64,000 nucleotides of DNA from an uncultured Bacteroidales bacterium (GCA_944326365.1 CALVDR010000008.1:23865-87864), one strand, 5' to 3'. Shown: positions 1 to 8,699, counted from the stretch's first letter. Numbers and translations: made by a program. The notes: generated by a model from the sequence alone, not told the origin.

Positions 1-1
1 G

Positions 2-691
2 GAAGCTCCGGAGTGGTACTCGTCTGTCACTGTGGATGGAGCCATCACGGTGGAGGTGTCGATGGAAGAAGACGTGATAGAGATAGTCTCGGATGCAAAT
101 GTACTTCCGTATGTAAATGTTCATGAGCAGAGAGGCGCCCTGATAGTGGAGTATGATGACGGAGCCCGTTTTTCAGGGCGGTATGAAACCATAGTCCGTA
201 TTCCGGCGAGCCGCGAAATACAGAGTGTCCGGCTTATGAATTCGGCAGTGTTCAGGATGGATGCACCGGTCAGAACCGGGTATCCGTTGCGTTTCGTGGC
301 CGGGTCATGGTCGCAGTTCGATTTTGCGAGTATTTCAGCCGTGGATATGGAGATAAGTCTCAGCGATGCGTCGGTTTTCCTTGCCGATATGGTTTCGGTG
401 AACAACGCTGACATCTCATGCTGTGGCAGGTCGGAAGTCATGATGGACGGAGTCATACAGTCATGTAATGCTATCCTTGAGGATGGATCATCTCTTTCTC
501 CGCTGACAGATACTTATGTAGACAGATTTGAACTGGAGATAGATTATTTCTACGGAAATCTTTCGGACAGCAGTTCCGCATCTTTCCACTCCGACGGGTC
601 TATATCAGGGACTCTCAGGGACAGGAGCAGTATCGATTATACCGGAGTGGCGCAGAACACCGCGACCGAGCTTGAAGGTTCGGAGTATTAG
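2..691 (+). CDS. GIN-domain (DUF2807-like) surface/periplasmic protein, 5'-truncated
   Basis: The frame is open to the left window edge with no stop, and GTG at 32 is internal, so the true start lies outside the window. About 229 codons are visible. The protein alternates short beta strands with repeated Ser/Asp/Gly turns (SDASVF, NSAVF, DSSSASF, DRSSIDY), the pattern of a right-handed beta-helix of the GIN/DUF2807 putative auto-transporter adhesin head family. Such proteins are exported in Bacteroidota, but the signal peptide would be outside the window. The function is unknown. It converges on the LptG-type gene at 704-1804, leaving 12 bp between stop codons. Confidence 0.7.
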   Translation, partial: EAPEWYSSVTVDGAITVEVSMEEDVIEIVSDANVLPYVNVHEQRGALIVEYDDGARFSGRYETIVRIPASREIQSVRLMNSAVFRMDAPVRTGYPLRFVAGSWSQFDFASISAVDMEISLSDASVFLADMVSVNNADISCCGRSEVMMDGVIQSCNAILEDGSSLSPLTDTYVDRFELEIDYFYGNLSDSSSASFHSDGSISGTLRDRSSIDYTGVAQNTATELEGSEY

Positions 692-703
692 CAGGCATTA
701 CCC

Positions 704-1804
704 CTATTTCGGCGCTATCCTGTAGAGAACCCCGGCTATGATCGCATACAGAATGTTCGGACTCCACAGTGCCAGCCCTGGTGGCATCACTCCGGTGTAC
801 ACGAACATCTCGCTGAACCGCTGGAACAGAATGTAGGAGAAGCTCAGGGCGATGCCTATGCCGATGTTCCAGCCCATTCCGCCACGCCGTTTCTTGGATG
901 ACAGGGCCACACCCATGATAGTCAGGATGAATGCCGAAAAAGGCATGGCGAATCTCTTGTGCTTTTCTATAAGCGCATCCTTTATATTCGCGTCTCCACG
1001 CATCTTCTGTGTTTCTATGAGAGTGTTCAGTTCCCTGTAGTTCAGGGACTCCAGCGTGTTTTTCTTCATGTAGAAGTCGTTGACGGTCAGATTTATGACC
1101 GTGTCCAGCTGCTTGCCGCTGCGGATTTTGTCCTCCAGAGAGTTCGTATAGTCCCTGATGAAGTATTTCTTGAGTCTCCATCCGTTGAAAGTAGTGTCCC
1201 ATACTGCCGTTTCGGCTGAAAGTTTCGATACCAGCTGGTTGTTTTCTATCTTTTCCAAAGTGAAACGGTAGGCGGTATTGTTCCATGAACTGAAGGATTC
1301 CACGAAAACGAATTCCCCGGGGGATATCTGGTAATGGATGTTCCTGTTCGTATTCGCGGTATTGGATTTCAGGTATTTGTTTTCGAATTGGACGAGAACC
1401 TTGTTCGAGTTCGGGATTATGAACAGGTTCAGGCAGAGGGAGAATATGGCTATGATGGTCGCCGAGACTATGTACGGCACCATCATCCGGTGGAAACTGA
1501 TGCCGCAGGAGAGTATGGCTATGATTTCGGAATTTCCGGCCATCTTCGAGGTGAAGAAAATCACCGTGATGAATACGAACAGTGCGCTGAACATATTCAT
1601 GAAATACGGGATGAAATTGAAGTAATAGTCGAAGATGATGGCTTTCAGCGGCGCTTCCTTGCTCACAAAGTCATCGATTTTCTCGCTTATGTCGAAAATG
1701 ATGACTATGCCGATGATCAGAATCAGTGCCACGAAGAAAGTCGAGATGAACTTCTTGATTATGTATAAGTCGAGAATCCTCGGCTTGAGTTCCAGATGTT
1801 TCAT
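704..1804 (-). CDS. lptG: LptG/LptF-family LPS export permease (YjgP/YjgQ)
   Basis: A 366-aa inner-membrane permease. LptF and LptG form the transmembrane part of the LptB2FG ABC exporter that extracts lipopolysaccharide toward the periplasmic bridge. N-terminal helix about 16-36 (long Ile/Leu/Val run), helices near 60-85 and 100-125, a soluble periplasmic beta-jellyroll-like middle from about 130 to 270, and three C-terminal helices from about 285 to 360 ending near RIAPK. This matches YjgP/YjgQ architecture and length. It lies 6 bp downstream of tgt on the same strand, so it is probably cotranscribed. A second permease of this family is fused to Fmt at 10808-13306. Which is LptF and which LptG is not certain from sequence alone. 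Confidence 0.85.
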   Translation of the reverse strand: MKHLELKPRILDLYIIKKFISTFFVALILIIGIVIIFDISEKIDDFVSKEAPLKAIIFDYYFNFIPYFMNMFSALFVFITVIFFTSKMAGNSEIIAILSCGISFHRMMVPYIVSATIIAIFSLCLNLFIIPNSNKVLVQFENKYLKSNTANTNRNIHYQISPGEFVFVESFSSWNNTAYRFTLEKIENNQLVSKLSAETAVWDTTFNGWRLKKYFIRDYTNSLEDKIRSGKQLDTVINLTVNDFYMKKNTLESLNYRELNTLIETQKMRGDANIKDALIEKHKRFAMPFSAFILTIMGVALSSKKRRGGMGWNIGIGIALSFSYILFQRFSEMFVYTGVMPPGLALWSPNILYAIIAGVLYRIAPK

Positions 1805-1810
1805 TTCCTG

Positions 1811-2941
1811 TTAAAGTCTCGTCATTATTCTCTTCACCGTCGCATCTTTCCAGCTCCGGAAATCTCCGGCAATGATGTGTTTCCGCGCCTCTCTCACCAG
1901 ATCGAGGTAGAACGCCAGGTTGTGTTCGCTGGCTATCTGTCCTGCAAATATCTCTTTCGATACGAAAAGATGTCTCAGATATGCCTTGCTGTAGGTCCTG
2001 TCTACGAAAGATGTGCCTTCCGGATCTATTGGCGAGAAGTCGTCCGCCCATTTCTGGTTCTTCATGTTCATGATGCCGTTCCATGTGAACAACATCCCGT
2101 TCCTGCCGTTTCTGGTAGGCATCACGCAGTCGAACATGTCCACACCCCTCGCGATCCCTTCCAGAATATTGGCAGGAGTGCCGACGCCCATCAGATATCT
2201 CGGCCGGTCATCCGGCAATATCGGACAGACCACTTCCAGCATTTCGTACATTTTTTCTGTCGGCTCTCCCACGGAGAGACCGCCAATGGCGTAGCCTTCC
2301 CTGTCGAATGACGCCGCATGTTCGGCAGCCTCGCGCCTCAGTTCCGGATAGACACACCCTTGGACTATGGGGAAAAAGGTCTGTGAATATCCGTAAAGCG
2401 GTTCTGTCTCGTCGAAATGCCTGATACAGCGGGCCAGCCATGCCTGTGTCAGTTTCAGGGACTTCTTAGCATAATCGAAACTTGCGTCTCCCGGCGTGCA
2501 TTCATCCAGGGCCATGATGATGTCTCCTCCGATGATTCTCTGCGTGTCGACGTTGTTTTCAGGGGTGAACTTGTGCCGTGACCCGTCGATATGGGAAGAG
2601 AAAGTGCAGCCGTCCGGAGTCAGTTTCCGGATAGGGGAGAGCGAGAATACCTGGAATCCGCCGCTGTCCGTAAGTATCGGCCTGTCCCACGATATGAACT
2701 TGTGCAGGCCGCCTGCAGCCTTCAGAATATCCAGCCCGGGCCTGAGATAGAGGTGGTATGTGTTTCCGAGTATGATTTCTGCCCGGATATCCTTTTTCAG
2801 ATCCCTGTGGTATATGCCCTTGACAGAGCCTACTGTACCCACAGGCATGAAGATAGGCGTTTCTATCTGTCCGTGGTCCGTGGTGATGATGCCGCATCTG
2901 GCATTTGATCCCGGGTCTGTCGCTGTCTTTTCGAATTTCAT
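1811..2941 (-). CDS. tgt: queuine/preQ1 tRNA-guanine transglycosylase
   Basis: 376 aa from ATG at 2941. A longer frame reaches 3025 but passes through the promoter box at 2983-2990, so MKFEKTATD is taken as the start. The enzyme exchanges guanine 34 of GUN tRNAs for preQ1. Visible motifs are LTDSGGFQVFSL near the N-terminal third (substrate-binding Asp), QGCVYPELR, GGLSVGEP and VDMFDCVMPTRNGRNG with the nucleophilic Asp. The C-terminal zinc site is unusual: the three cysteines after PIDP in the classical CxCxxC are replaced (PIDPEGTSFVD), while the later His (EHNLAFY) is kept. I believe this is common in Bacteroidota enzymes, but it should be aligned. Upstream of and probably cotranscribed with lptG. 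queH, another queuosine gene, lies at 7016-7639. Confidence 0.93.
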   Translation of the reverse strand: MKFEKTATDPGSNARCGIITTDHGQIETPIFMPVGTVGSVKGIYHRDLKKDIRAEIILGNTYHLYLRPGLDILKAAGGLHKFISWDRPILTDSGGFQVFSLSPIRKLTPDGCTFSSHIDGSRHKFTPENNVDTQRIIGGDIIMALDECTPGDASFDYAKKSLKLTQAWLARCIRHFDETEPLYGYSQTFFPIVQGCVYPELRREAAEHAASFDREGYAIGGLSVGEPTEKMYEMLEVVCPILPDDRPRYLMGVGTPANILEGIARGVDMFDCVMPTRNGRNGMLFTWNGIMNMKNQKWADDFSPIDPEGTSFVDRTYSKAYLRHLFVSKEIFAGQIASEHNLAFYLDLVREARKHIIAGDFRSWKDATVKRIMTRL

Positions 2942-2982
2942 TTCCTTTTCCTCAATGTGGCTCACGCCAATGATTAATCTGT

Positions 2983-2990
2983 CAAAGATA
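2983..2990 (-). promoter_or_regulatory. Bacteroidota -7 promoter box for tgt-lptG
   Basis: Minus-strand TATCTTTG fits the TAnnTTTG -7 consensus. A TTTTGG at 3012-3017 (minus) sits at about the distance expected for the -33 element. The box is 42 bp upstream of the tgt ATG and argues against a start further upstream. Confidence 0.55.
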
Positions 2991-3033
2991 AGAAGAAACT
3001 GCCATATGAGACCAAAATTGTTCAAATTATTCT

Positions 3034-3041
3034 TATATTTG
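3034..3041 (+). promoter_or_regulatory. Bacteroidota -7 promoter box for the nucleoside transporter
   Basis: Plus-strand TATATTTG matches TAnnTTTG. It is about 80 bp upstream of the ATG at 3123, leaving a 5' leader in which I recognise no riboswitch. Confidence 0.45.
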
Positions 3042-3122
3042 CTTTCCTCGTCTCGGGCATTGCCGTCATCCGGCAGCCGGAGACAGTGAGGGAACCACGA
3101 TAATTGACATTAAAATCATTTT

Positions 3123-4406
3123 ATGGATAAAGCAGTAAGAATCAGGCTGATCCTGATGAATTTCCTTCAATGGGCAGTGTGGGGTGCATACCTTACATCC
3201 ATGGGCAGCTATCTTGTTTCGGTGGGACTGGCTGAAAGAATCGGACTTTTCTATGCCATGCAGGGCATCGTTTCCATCTTCATGCCGGCCATCATGGGTA
3301 TCGTGGCGGATAAGTATATCCCTGCCCAGAAACTTCTGGGTATCTGCCATCTCGTGGCAGGAGCGGCAATGATAGCGGCCGGATATTACGGTCTGGCAGC
3401 AGGTACGGATGTGAAATTCGGTATCCTTTTCCCGTTGTACACTCTCAGCGTGGCATTCTACATGCCTACCATAGCGCTTTCGAATTCCGTGGCATTCAAG
3501 ATTCTGCTGAAGAACGGCTTTGATACTGTAAAGGATTTTCCTCCGGTCAGGGTCTTCGGTACGGTAGGCTTCATCTGCAGCATGCTCTTCGTGAATTTCG
3601 TGACTGATTCTGATGGAATCCAGTTCCAGCATACGTACAACCAGTTCTTCGTGTCAGGAATCATAGGTGCGGCCCTTTTCCTGTACAGCTTCACTCTTCC
3701 GGACTGTCCGGCAGGCAGACAGGCACAGTCCCGGAGCCTGGCCGATGCGCTTGGAGCGAAGGCCTTCACGCTTTTCAGAGACAGGAGCATGGCCATCTTT
3801 TTCATTTTCTCCATGCTTCTCGGAGTCGCCCTTCAGATAACGAACGGATTCGCGAACCCGTTCATCACGCATTTCACTGATGTCCCGGAATACGCGGACA
3901 CATGGGGCGCGAGGAATGCCAATGCCCTGATCTCCATATCGCAGATGTCGGAGACTCTCGGTATCCTTCTCATTCCTGTGGCTCTGAAGTTCTTCGGTAT
4001 CAAGAGAGTGATGCTCATAGCCATGCTGGCATGGGTATTCAGGTTCGGCCTCTTCGGTCTGGGGAATCCCGGGCCGGGAGTCTGGATGTTCATCCTGTCC
4101 ATGATAGTATACGGTGTGGCGTTCGATTTCTTCAATATTTCCGGAGCCCTCTATGTAGAACAGAGGTCTTCCGATGAGATCAAGTCCAGTGCCCAGGGGC
4201 TTTTCATGCTGATGACCAACGGTATCGGCGCTACTGTCGGCACTCTTTCGGCCCAGGCTGTAGTGAATCATTTCGTCTATAATGCAGCGCAGCCGGACTG
4301 GAGTACGGCCTGGTATATATTCGCCGGCTATGCCCTTCTGGTGGCGGTCCTGTTTGCCATCTTCTTCCGTGACCCTGGGAAAGGTCCTTACAAGAAGATA
4401 GCCTGA
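3123..4406 (+). CDS. MFS nucleoside:H+ symporter (NupG-like)
   Basis: 427 aa with about 12 hydrophobic segments, the size of the nucleoside:H+ symporter family. It starts with a short cytoplasmic end (MDKAVRIRLILMNFLQW) leading into TM1, with the WAVWGAYL and SMGSYL residues typical of NupG/XapB relatives. It is predicted to import purine or pyrimidine nucleosides across the inner membrane. Transcribed alone from the box at 3034, divergent from tgt, and followed by a strong hairpin at 4428-4463. Substrate specificity cannot be read from the sequence. Confidence 0.82.
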   Translation: MDKAVRIRLILMNFLQWAVWGAYLTSMGSYLVSVGLAERIGLFYAMQGIVSIFMPAIMGIVADKYIPAQKLLGICHLVAGAAMIAAGYYGLAAGTDVKFGILFPLYTLSVAFYMPTIALSNSVAFKILLKNGFDTVKDFPPVRVFGTVGFICSMLFVNFVTDSDGIQFQHTYNQFFVSGIIGAALFLYSFTLPDCPAGRQAQSRSLADALGAKAFTLFRDRSMAIFFIFSMLLGVALQITNGFANPFITHFTDVPEYADTWGARNANALISISQMSETLGILLIPVALKFFGIKRVMLIAMLAWVFRFGLFGLGNPGPGVWMFILSMIVYGVAFDFFNISGALYVEQRSSDEIKSSAQGLFMLMTNGIGATVGTLSAQAVVNHFVYNAAQPDWSTAWYIFAGYALLVAVLFAIFFRDPGKGPYKKIA

Positions 4407-4427
4407 CGGCAAAAAAGAAGGAAGTAA

Positions 4428-4463
4428 TTGAGGGTGACCCGGATCATTCCGGATCACCCTCAA
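4428..4463. terminator. hairpin terminator between convergent genes
   Basis: An inverted repeat with 16-bp arms (TTGAGGGTGACCCGGA / TCCGGATCACCCTCAA) with one mismatch and a 4-base loop. It lies between the nucleoside transporter and the convergent His-rich gene, so it could terminate both. The following T run is weak. Confidence 0.6.
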
Positions 4464-4477
4464 TGCCTGTTATTGTG

Positions 4478-4520
4478 TTACGATTTCTTAGAAATCTCTT
4501 CCCATTTGCGTGTCACCCCT
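4478..4520 (-). repeat. relic fragment of the dispersed MITE-like repeat
   Basis: This 43-bp stretch matches, in reverse orientation and with a few substitutions, the block of the dispersed repeat that runs from GGGGTGACACG through GAGATTTCGAAGAAATCGTAA (compare 34272-34314 and 59815-59847). It keeps the small GATTTC/GAAATC hairpin, with one loop change. No terminal repeats remain here, so it looks like a decayed copy. Confidence 0.6.
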
Positions 4521-4548
4521 CTCACGCACGGATTTTCAGTCTCTGGCC

Positions 4549-5100
4549 TTATCTGGCGCAGCCGTGGTGGTGTCTTGGGTGACGGGCCGGCCTGTCGGCA
4601 TGGCATCCTTCCGGTCTGAAGTGATGACCGCAGCATGGACATTCATGTTGAGGGACAGGGTGATGACCGTGGTGGAAGCCGTGACCGTGGTGCTGATGTC
4701 CGGCTGCCATCCTGCGTTCCTGACGGGCAGCCTGAAGCGCCTTGAATGCCTCTATCTGTTCCGGTGTCAGGATCTTTTCCATTTCATCGCGGTGTTCCTG
4801 AACCATCTTTTTCATCGCATCTCTGTGCCCGTCCCTCATCTTTTCCATCTGAGCCCTGTATTCTCCGACAGCTTTCTGCCTTTCCGCTTTCTGGCTTTCG
4901 AACAGTTCAGTGAGTTTTGCAGTCTGCTCTTCCGAGAGATCCAGTTTTCCTGACAGGAAGTCCACCCTCGCTTCTATGCTCTCGGCCCCGGTGGCGACAT
5001 TGTCCCTCGGCTGGATAGGATGTCTCTGGTCCTGAATCTGTGCGAATGTGCTGCCTATTCCCATGGATGCGACAGCTAAAATCATGACTAACCTTTTCAT
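4549..5100 (-). CDS. Spy/CpxP-like (LTXXQ) periplasmic protein with His/Cys-rich tail
   Basis: 183 aa from MKRLVMILAV at 5100; this start gives a clean signal peptide ending at TFA-Q. The middle (about residues 40-125) is a charged helical region with KLDLSEEQ and KILTPEQIEAF, the LTxxQ-like pairs of Spy/CpxP-type periplasmic chaperones or metal sensors. The last 50 residues are very rich in His with several Cys (GHQHHGHGFHHGHH, HECPCCGHHF), which suggests binding of Ni, Zn, Cu or Co. Monocistronic, with a promoter box at 5153-5160. Both the family call and the metal role are inference from motifs. Confidence 0.75.
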   Translation of the reverse strand: MKRLVMILAVASMGIGSTFAQIQDQRHPIQPRDNVATGAESIEARVDFLSGKLDLSEEQTAKLTELFESQKAERQKAVGEYRAQMEKMRDGHRDAMKKMVQEHRDEMEKILTPEQIEAFKALQAARQERRMAAGHQHHGHGFHHGHHPVPQHECPCCGHHFRPEGCHADRPARHPRHHHGCAR

Positions 5101-5152
5101 ATAAAAAAATTTACAATTAGACATATCGGGATTCCTGATTCCCGTCCGGATA

Positions 5153-5160
5153 CAAAACTA
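5153..5160 (-). promoter_or_regulatory. -7 promoter box for the His-rich Spy-like gene
   Basis: Minus-strand TAGTTTTG (TAnnTTTG) lies 53 bp upstream of the ATG at 5100. Confidence 0.45.
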
Positions 5161-5257
5161 CTGAAGTTTCCCCGATGTGGAAGGCCGCTTCAGGAATCCG
5201 CTGGCGAACGGTACGAATCTGCGGGCAAACGGCAATTCTCCACAAGGATTATTTGCT

Positions 5258-5265
5258 TAAATTTG
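5258..5265 (+). promoter_or_regulatory. -7 promoter box for the LytS/LytTR pair
   Basis: TAAATTTG (TAnnTTTG) lies 29 bp before the kinase ATG at 5294, giving a short leader. Confidence 0.5.
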
Positions 5266-5293
5266 CATCTGCAAACCGGAGTGGAATCATATC

Positions 5294-6316
5294 ATGAACA
5301 ACAGAAACCTGCCTCTGCTGACAGACATCTTTTTCTGTCTCATTCTTCTGCCTGTGATGATCATGCTGCTTCCTGTAGAGAGGTGGCTCACGCATCATAC
5401 GATTTTCGTCGTGGTCTTCGTGCTCTGGCTTTATGCGGTGTACTTTATCCACAGGAAGCTGACCGTACCGCTCGTCTTCCGCAAGAAAAACTGGTGGGCT
5501 CCCATTCTGATTTTCATCGCTGCGATACTTGTGACATGGCTCATTTCCGGTCTGGACGATCCACGGAGACACTTCGGTCCGGGAGGTCCGTGGGCGCATC
5601 GGCATTTCTTCTGGCTGTCGCCCCGTGAGCAGGGCGTGTGGTTTCTTTTCGTCGTAGTGACTACGTTCAGCATAGCAGTCGGACTGCTTACCGAACTTTA
5701 CAGGCAGATGCTTGAGAAAAAGGAACTCGAACAGGAAAAGTCCAAAGCCGAGCTGGCCCTGTACAAGGCGCAGATCAACCCTCACTTCCTGTTCAATACC
5801 CTGAACACCCTTTACAGCCTCGTCATAACGAAATCCGACCGGGCAGAGCAGGCCTTCGTGCAGTTTACGGAAATGATGAAGTATCTCTATACGAACACTT
5901 CTACCGACTTCATTCCTCTCTCCGCCGAAGCGGATTATATCAGACAGTACATAAGTCTCCAGAAATTCCGCTTGAACGAGCATACAAAGGTAGATTTCAG
6001 TGTCACTGTCCGTGACAATACAACCGTCATCGCCCCGATGCTCCTCATGACCTTCGTCGAGAATGCCTTCAAATACGGGGTCTCTTCACACAGTGACAGT
6101 CTTATCGCGATAAGCCTGGTCCAGGACGGTGACAGTATCCGGTTCAATGTCAGGAACAGTATCTTTCCTGAATCCCTGACAGGAAAAAAGGACGGCATAG
6201 GACTGGCGAATTGCCGCAAGCGGCTGGCTCTAATTTATCCTGACACCCATACTCTCAGAATCTCCGATTCGGGAGATGTATTCGAAGTGGAACTGACGTT
6301 ATTCCTGAAAAGATGA
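5294..6316 (+). CDS. LytS/YehU-type sensor histidine kinase
   Basis: 340 aa. Membrane helices lie at about 10-27, 35-55, 68-86 and 115-133, followed by a coiled coil (EKKELEQEKSKAEL) and the His_kinase domain with the phosphoacceptor in QINPHFLFNTLNTL (His164). A HATPase with an N-box (ENAFKYGV) and a GIGLAN glycine box follows. It has no separate extracellular sensor domain, so it probably senses through the membrane helices. It overlaps the response regulator by ATGA, so the two are translationally coupled and form one two-component system. The target genes are not identifiable here. Confidence 0.9.
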   Translation: MNNRNLPLLTDIFFCLILLPVMIMLLPVERWLTHHTIFVVVFVLWLYAVYFIHRKLTVPLVFRKKNWWAPILIFIAAILVTWLISGLDDPRRHFGPGGPWAHRHFFWLSPREQGVWFLFVVVTTFSIAVGLLTELYRQMLEKKELEQEKSKAELALYKAQINPHFLFNTLNTLYSLVITKSDRAEQAFVQFTEMMKYLYTNTSTDFIPLSAEADYIRQYISLQKFRLNEHTKVDFSVTVRDNTTVIAPMLLMTFVENAFKYGVSSHSDSLIAISLVQDGDSIRFNVRNSIFPESLTGKKDGIGLANCRKRLALIYPDTHTLRISDSGDVFEVELTLFLKR

Positions 6317-7032
6317 TTACAGCGATTGCAATAGATGACGAGCCTCTGGCTCTGGATATCATAGACAGTTTCTGCCGGAGAGACGGGGATATTTCCCTGA
6401 CTGTCTACAGTGACCCTGTGGTGGGAATGGAAGCCGTGCACAGGGAATGTCCGGATCTGGTTTTCCTGGATATAGAGATGAACGGCATTTCGGGGATAGA
6501 GGCGGCGAAGGCATTGCCGGAAGGCACTTTCCTGATTTTTACTACTGCTTATGCGCAGTTCGCCCTGGACGGGTTTGAACTGAATGCCGTGGATTTCCTG
6601 CACAAGCCCTTTTCGTACCAGAGATTCGTGACAGCTGTCAGAAAAATGAGGGAACTGTCCCGTCTCAGAAGCATGGCTATGGCGGGTGACAGGGATGGCG
6701 GGGAAATCACTGTAAAGTCAGAATACAGAAATGTGAATGTGCCTCTTTCCCGGATCAGATACATCGAGGCCATGGACAATTATTCGAAAATTCTTCTCTC
6801 AGACGGCAGCCAGGTCCTCACTCAGATGAGTCTGAAAGAAATGTCCGAAATGCTGCCGTCCGGGAAATTCATAAGAATCCACCGTTCGTTCATCATTCCG
6901 TCGGACAAGGTCTCCGGGTATTCCGGCAGGGCAGTATCCCTCTCATGCGGTGTCACCCTCCCTGTCGGCAGGGTCTATTCTTCCGATTTCCTGTCCTGCA
7001 TGAAAGTCCGGGAAGTCAGCGTCCGTTTATGA
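6313..7032 (+). CDS. LytTR-family response regulator
   Basis: 239 aa. The receiver domain spans residues 1-118, with the acidic pair in IDDEP (Asp8/Asp9), phosphoacceptor Asp53 (VFLDIEM) and Lys98 (LHKPF). A LytTR DNA-binding domain follows at about 135-235 (IRYIEAMDNYSKI, FIRIHRSFII). It pairs with the kinase that overlaps it by 4 bp. Its 3' end overlaps the convergent queH by 17 bp. Confidence 0.92.
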   Translation: MITAIAIDDEPLALDIIDSFCRRDGDISLTVYSDPVVGMEAVHRECPDLVFLDIEMNGISGIEAAKALPEGTFLIFTTAYAQFALDGFELNAVDFLHKPFSYQRFVTAVRKMRELSRLRSMAMAGDRDGGEITVKSEYRNVNVPLSRIRYIEAMDNYSKILLSDGSQVLTQMSLKEMSEMLPSGKFIRIHRSFIIPSDKVSGYSGRAVSLSCGVTLPVGRVYSSDFLSCMKVREVSVRL

Positions 7033-7639
7033 TTTCTGTCCGGGGCTCGGCATGAGCCATGCCCCTCATGGAAAATTCGCAGCCGCAGTACTGCTGGTTG
7101 TAGAAACCGTATTCTTTGATGAGCCGGTTCCTGCGTTCCTGCAGACCGTTCTTTCTCCAGTTCCTGTCCCACCAGATGACATCATCATAGAGCGATGCTG
7201 CATACCGGCCTGCGGTGTTTATCTGGTCCAGGCTTTTCCATCTGGAGGAGGCGAGAGTCGTGGTGATCACATGATATCCGTGTCTGTGGGCATATCCGGC
7301 TGCCGACTCCAGTCTCATACGGAAACATTCCAGACATCTGGAGCCTCTTTCCGGCTGGTCTTCCAGACCTTTCATTCTTTCAAGCCAGGCATCGTGCCCG
7401 TAGTCTGCATCCACGATTTCCAGCCCGAGCGATTCCGCGTATCTGGTACACTCGTTTTTCCTTATGAGATATTCCTCTTCAGGATAGATGTTCGGGTTGC
7501 AGTAGTATATGAGCGGCGTGATGCCGTTTTTCATCAGACATTCAACAATGGCCGAGGAGCATGGGGCACAACAAGTATGGAGGAGAACTTTCCGTTCCCC
7601 TCCAGGTACCTCAAGTATGTTTTCTGCCTTTTTGGCCAT
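7016..7639 (-). CDS. queH: epoxyqueuosine reductase QueH
   Basis: 207 aa from MAKKAEN. This start is chosen because it lies beyond the ilvE stop (7665) and has GAGGG 7 bp upstream; an in-frame ATG two codons earlier is also possible. QueH reduces epoxyqueuosine to queuosine in tRNA and is the non-cobalamin replacement for QueG. Motifs: HTCCAPCSS near the N-terminus, GSRCLECFRMRL in the middle and YCGCEFS near the C-terminus, the Cys positions expected for the Fe-S/metal sites. With tgt at 1811-2941 it supports queuosine formation. It is the last gene of ilvA-ilvE-queH and overlaps the 3' end of the convergent LytTR regulator. Confidence 0.9.
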   Translation of the reverse strand: MAKKAENILEVPGGERKVLLHTCCAPCSSAIVECLMKNGITPLIYYCNPNIYPEEEYLIRKNECTRYAESLGLEIVDADYGHDAWLERMKGLEDQPERGSRCLECFRMRLESAAGYAHRHGYHVITTTLASSRWKSLDQINTAGRYAASLYDDVIWWDRNWRKNGLQERRNRLIKEYGFYNQQYCGCEFSMRGMAHAEPRTEIINGR

Positions 7640-7664
7640 ATGCATGCCCTCAGTGCGGTCACTC

Positions 7665-8699
7665 TCAGTCCACGAACTGGCACCAGCCGAACGGGTCTTC
7701 GATCTCGCCATCCTGGATGCCGCGTATCATCTTGTAGAGTTTCAGGCTCTTCGGCCCGCACTGGTCTTTGGACCCGAAATAGTACGGCTTCACTTCCGTG
7801 GATTCGAGGGCAGGCCTGTCATCTATCTGGTATACAGGGGTAATGACTACGGCCGTACCGCATTCTCCGACTTCTTCGAAAGTGGAAAGTTCCTCTACGG
7901 GGACAGGCCGTCTTTCGACTGTCATTCCCAGTTCTCTGGCCACTGTCTCAAGCGATTTGTTCGTGATGGAAGGAAGAATGGTGTCAGACTTCGGAGTGAT
8001 GTATGAGTTGTCCCTGATGGCGAAGAAATTCGAAGAATTGAATTCGTCTATATACTGGTGGTGAAGCGGGTCGAGATATAGCACTGCCTCGTAGCCGAGC
8101 TTGTGGGCCAGATTGTATGAATACAGCGAAGCCGCATAGTTGCTTCCCAGTTTGAAACTGCCGGTGCCGTTAGGAGCGGCCCTGTCATAATCCCTTGAAA
8201 TCACGACGTATGAAGGCTGCAGGGTATTGCCCGTATAGGCACCTACCGGGGCGCAGAGCATCAGGAACAGGCATTCCGTAGACGATTTTACACCCAGCTG
8301 CGGGTTGACGCCGATAAGGGTAGGTCTCAGATACATGGAAGCATTCGTACCGTATGGCGGCAGGAAATCGATGTTTTCCTTTACGACGCGGATGCACATT
8401 TCGATGAAGCGCTCTACCGAAGGGGCTGCGATACCGATGTAGTTCGCCGACCTCTGAAGCCTTTTCGCATTTTCCTCAGGCCTGAACAGCCTGACTTTGC
8501 CGTCTGCACCGCGGAATGCCTTCAGTCCTTCGAAGCACTCGATGCTGTAGTGCAGGGCACCGGCGAAAGCATTGATGGAAAGATTGTCATCCGTGTGGCT
8601 TTCCACGGGGCCCCACTGCCCGTCTTTGTAGCTGCAGCTCAGTATGGTGTTCGTCTTTCTGTAGCCGAACCCGAGCTTTGTCCAATCCAGATTTGCCAT
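7665..8699 (-). CDS. ilvE: branched-chain amino acid aminotransferase
   Basis: 344 aa, a fold-type IV PLP enzyme. It catalyses the last step of Ile, Leu and Val synthesis with glutamate as amino donor. The PLP lysine is Lys183 in TGSFKLGSNYA. Other family motifs are HYSIECFEGLKAFR, MYLRPTLIG and YIDEFNSSNFF. It starts 24 bp after the ilvA stop on the same strand, so ilvA and ilvE (isoleucine pathway) are probably cotranscribed. The length is normal for the family. Confidence 0.93.
   Translation of the reverse strand: MANLDWTKLGFGYRKTNTILSCSYKDGQWGPVESHTDDNLSINAFAGALHYSIECFEGLKAFRGADGKVRLFRPEENAKRLQRSANYIGIAAPSVERFIEMCIRVVKENIDFLPPYGTNASMYLRPTLIGVNPQLGVKSSTECLFLMLCAPVGAYTGNTLQPSYVVISRDYDRAAPNGTGSFKLGSNYAASLYSYNLAHKLGYEAVLYLDPLHHQYIDEFNSSNFFAIRDNSYITPKSDTILPSITNKSLETVARELGMTVERRPVPVEELSTFEEVGECGTAVVITPVYQIDDRPALESTEVKPYYFGSKDQCGPKSLKLYKMIRGIQDGEIEDPFGWCQFVD

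Noticed and set aside
615..1286. Long opposite- or shifted-frame ORFs over lptG, tgt, alaS, SusC, fimbrial and PUL genes
   Set aside because: They mirror real genes in other frames; they lack family motifs and have odd compositions.
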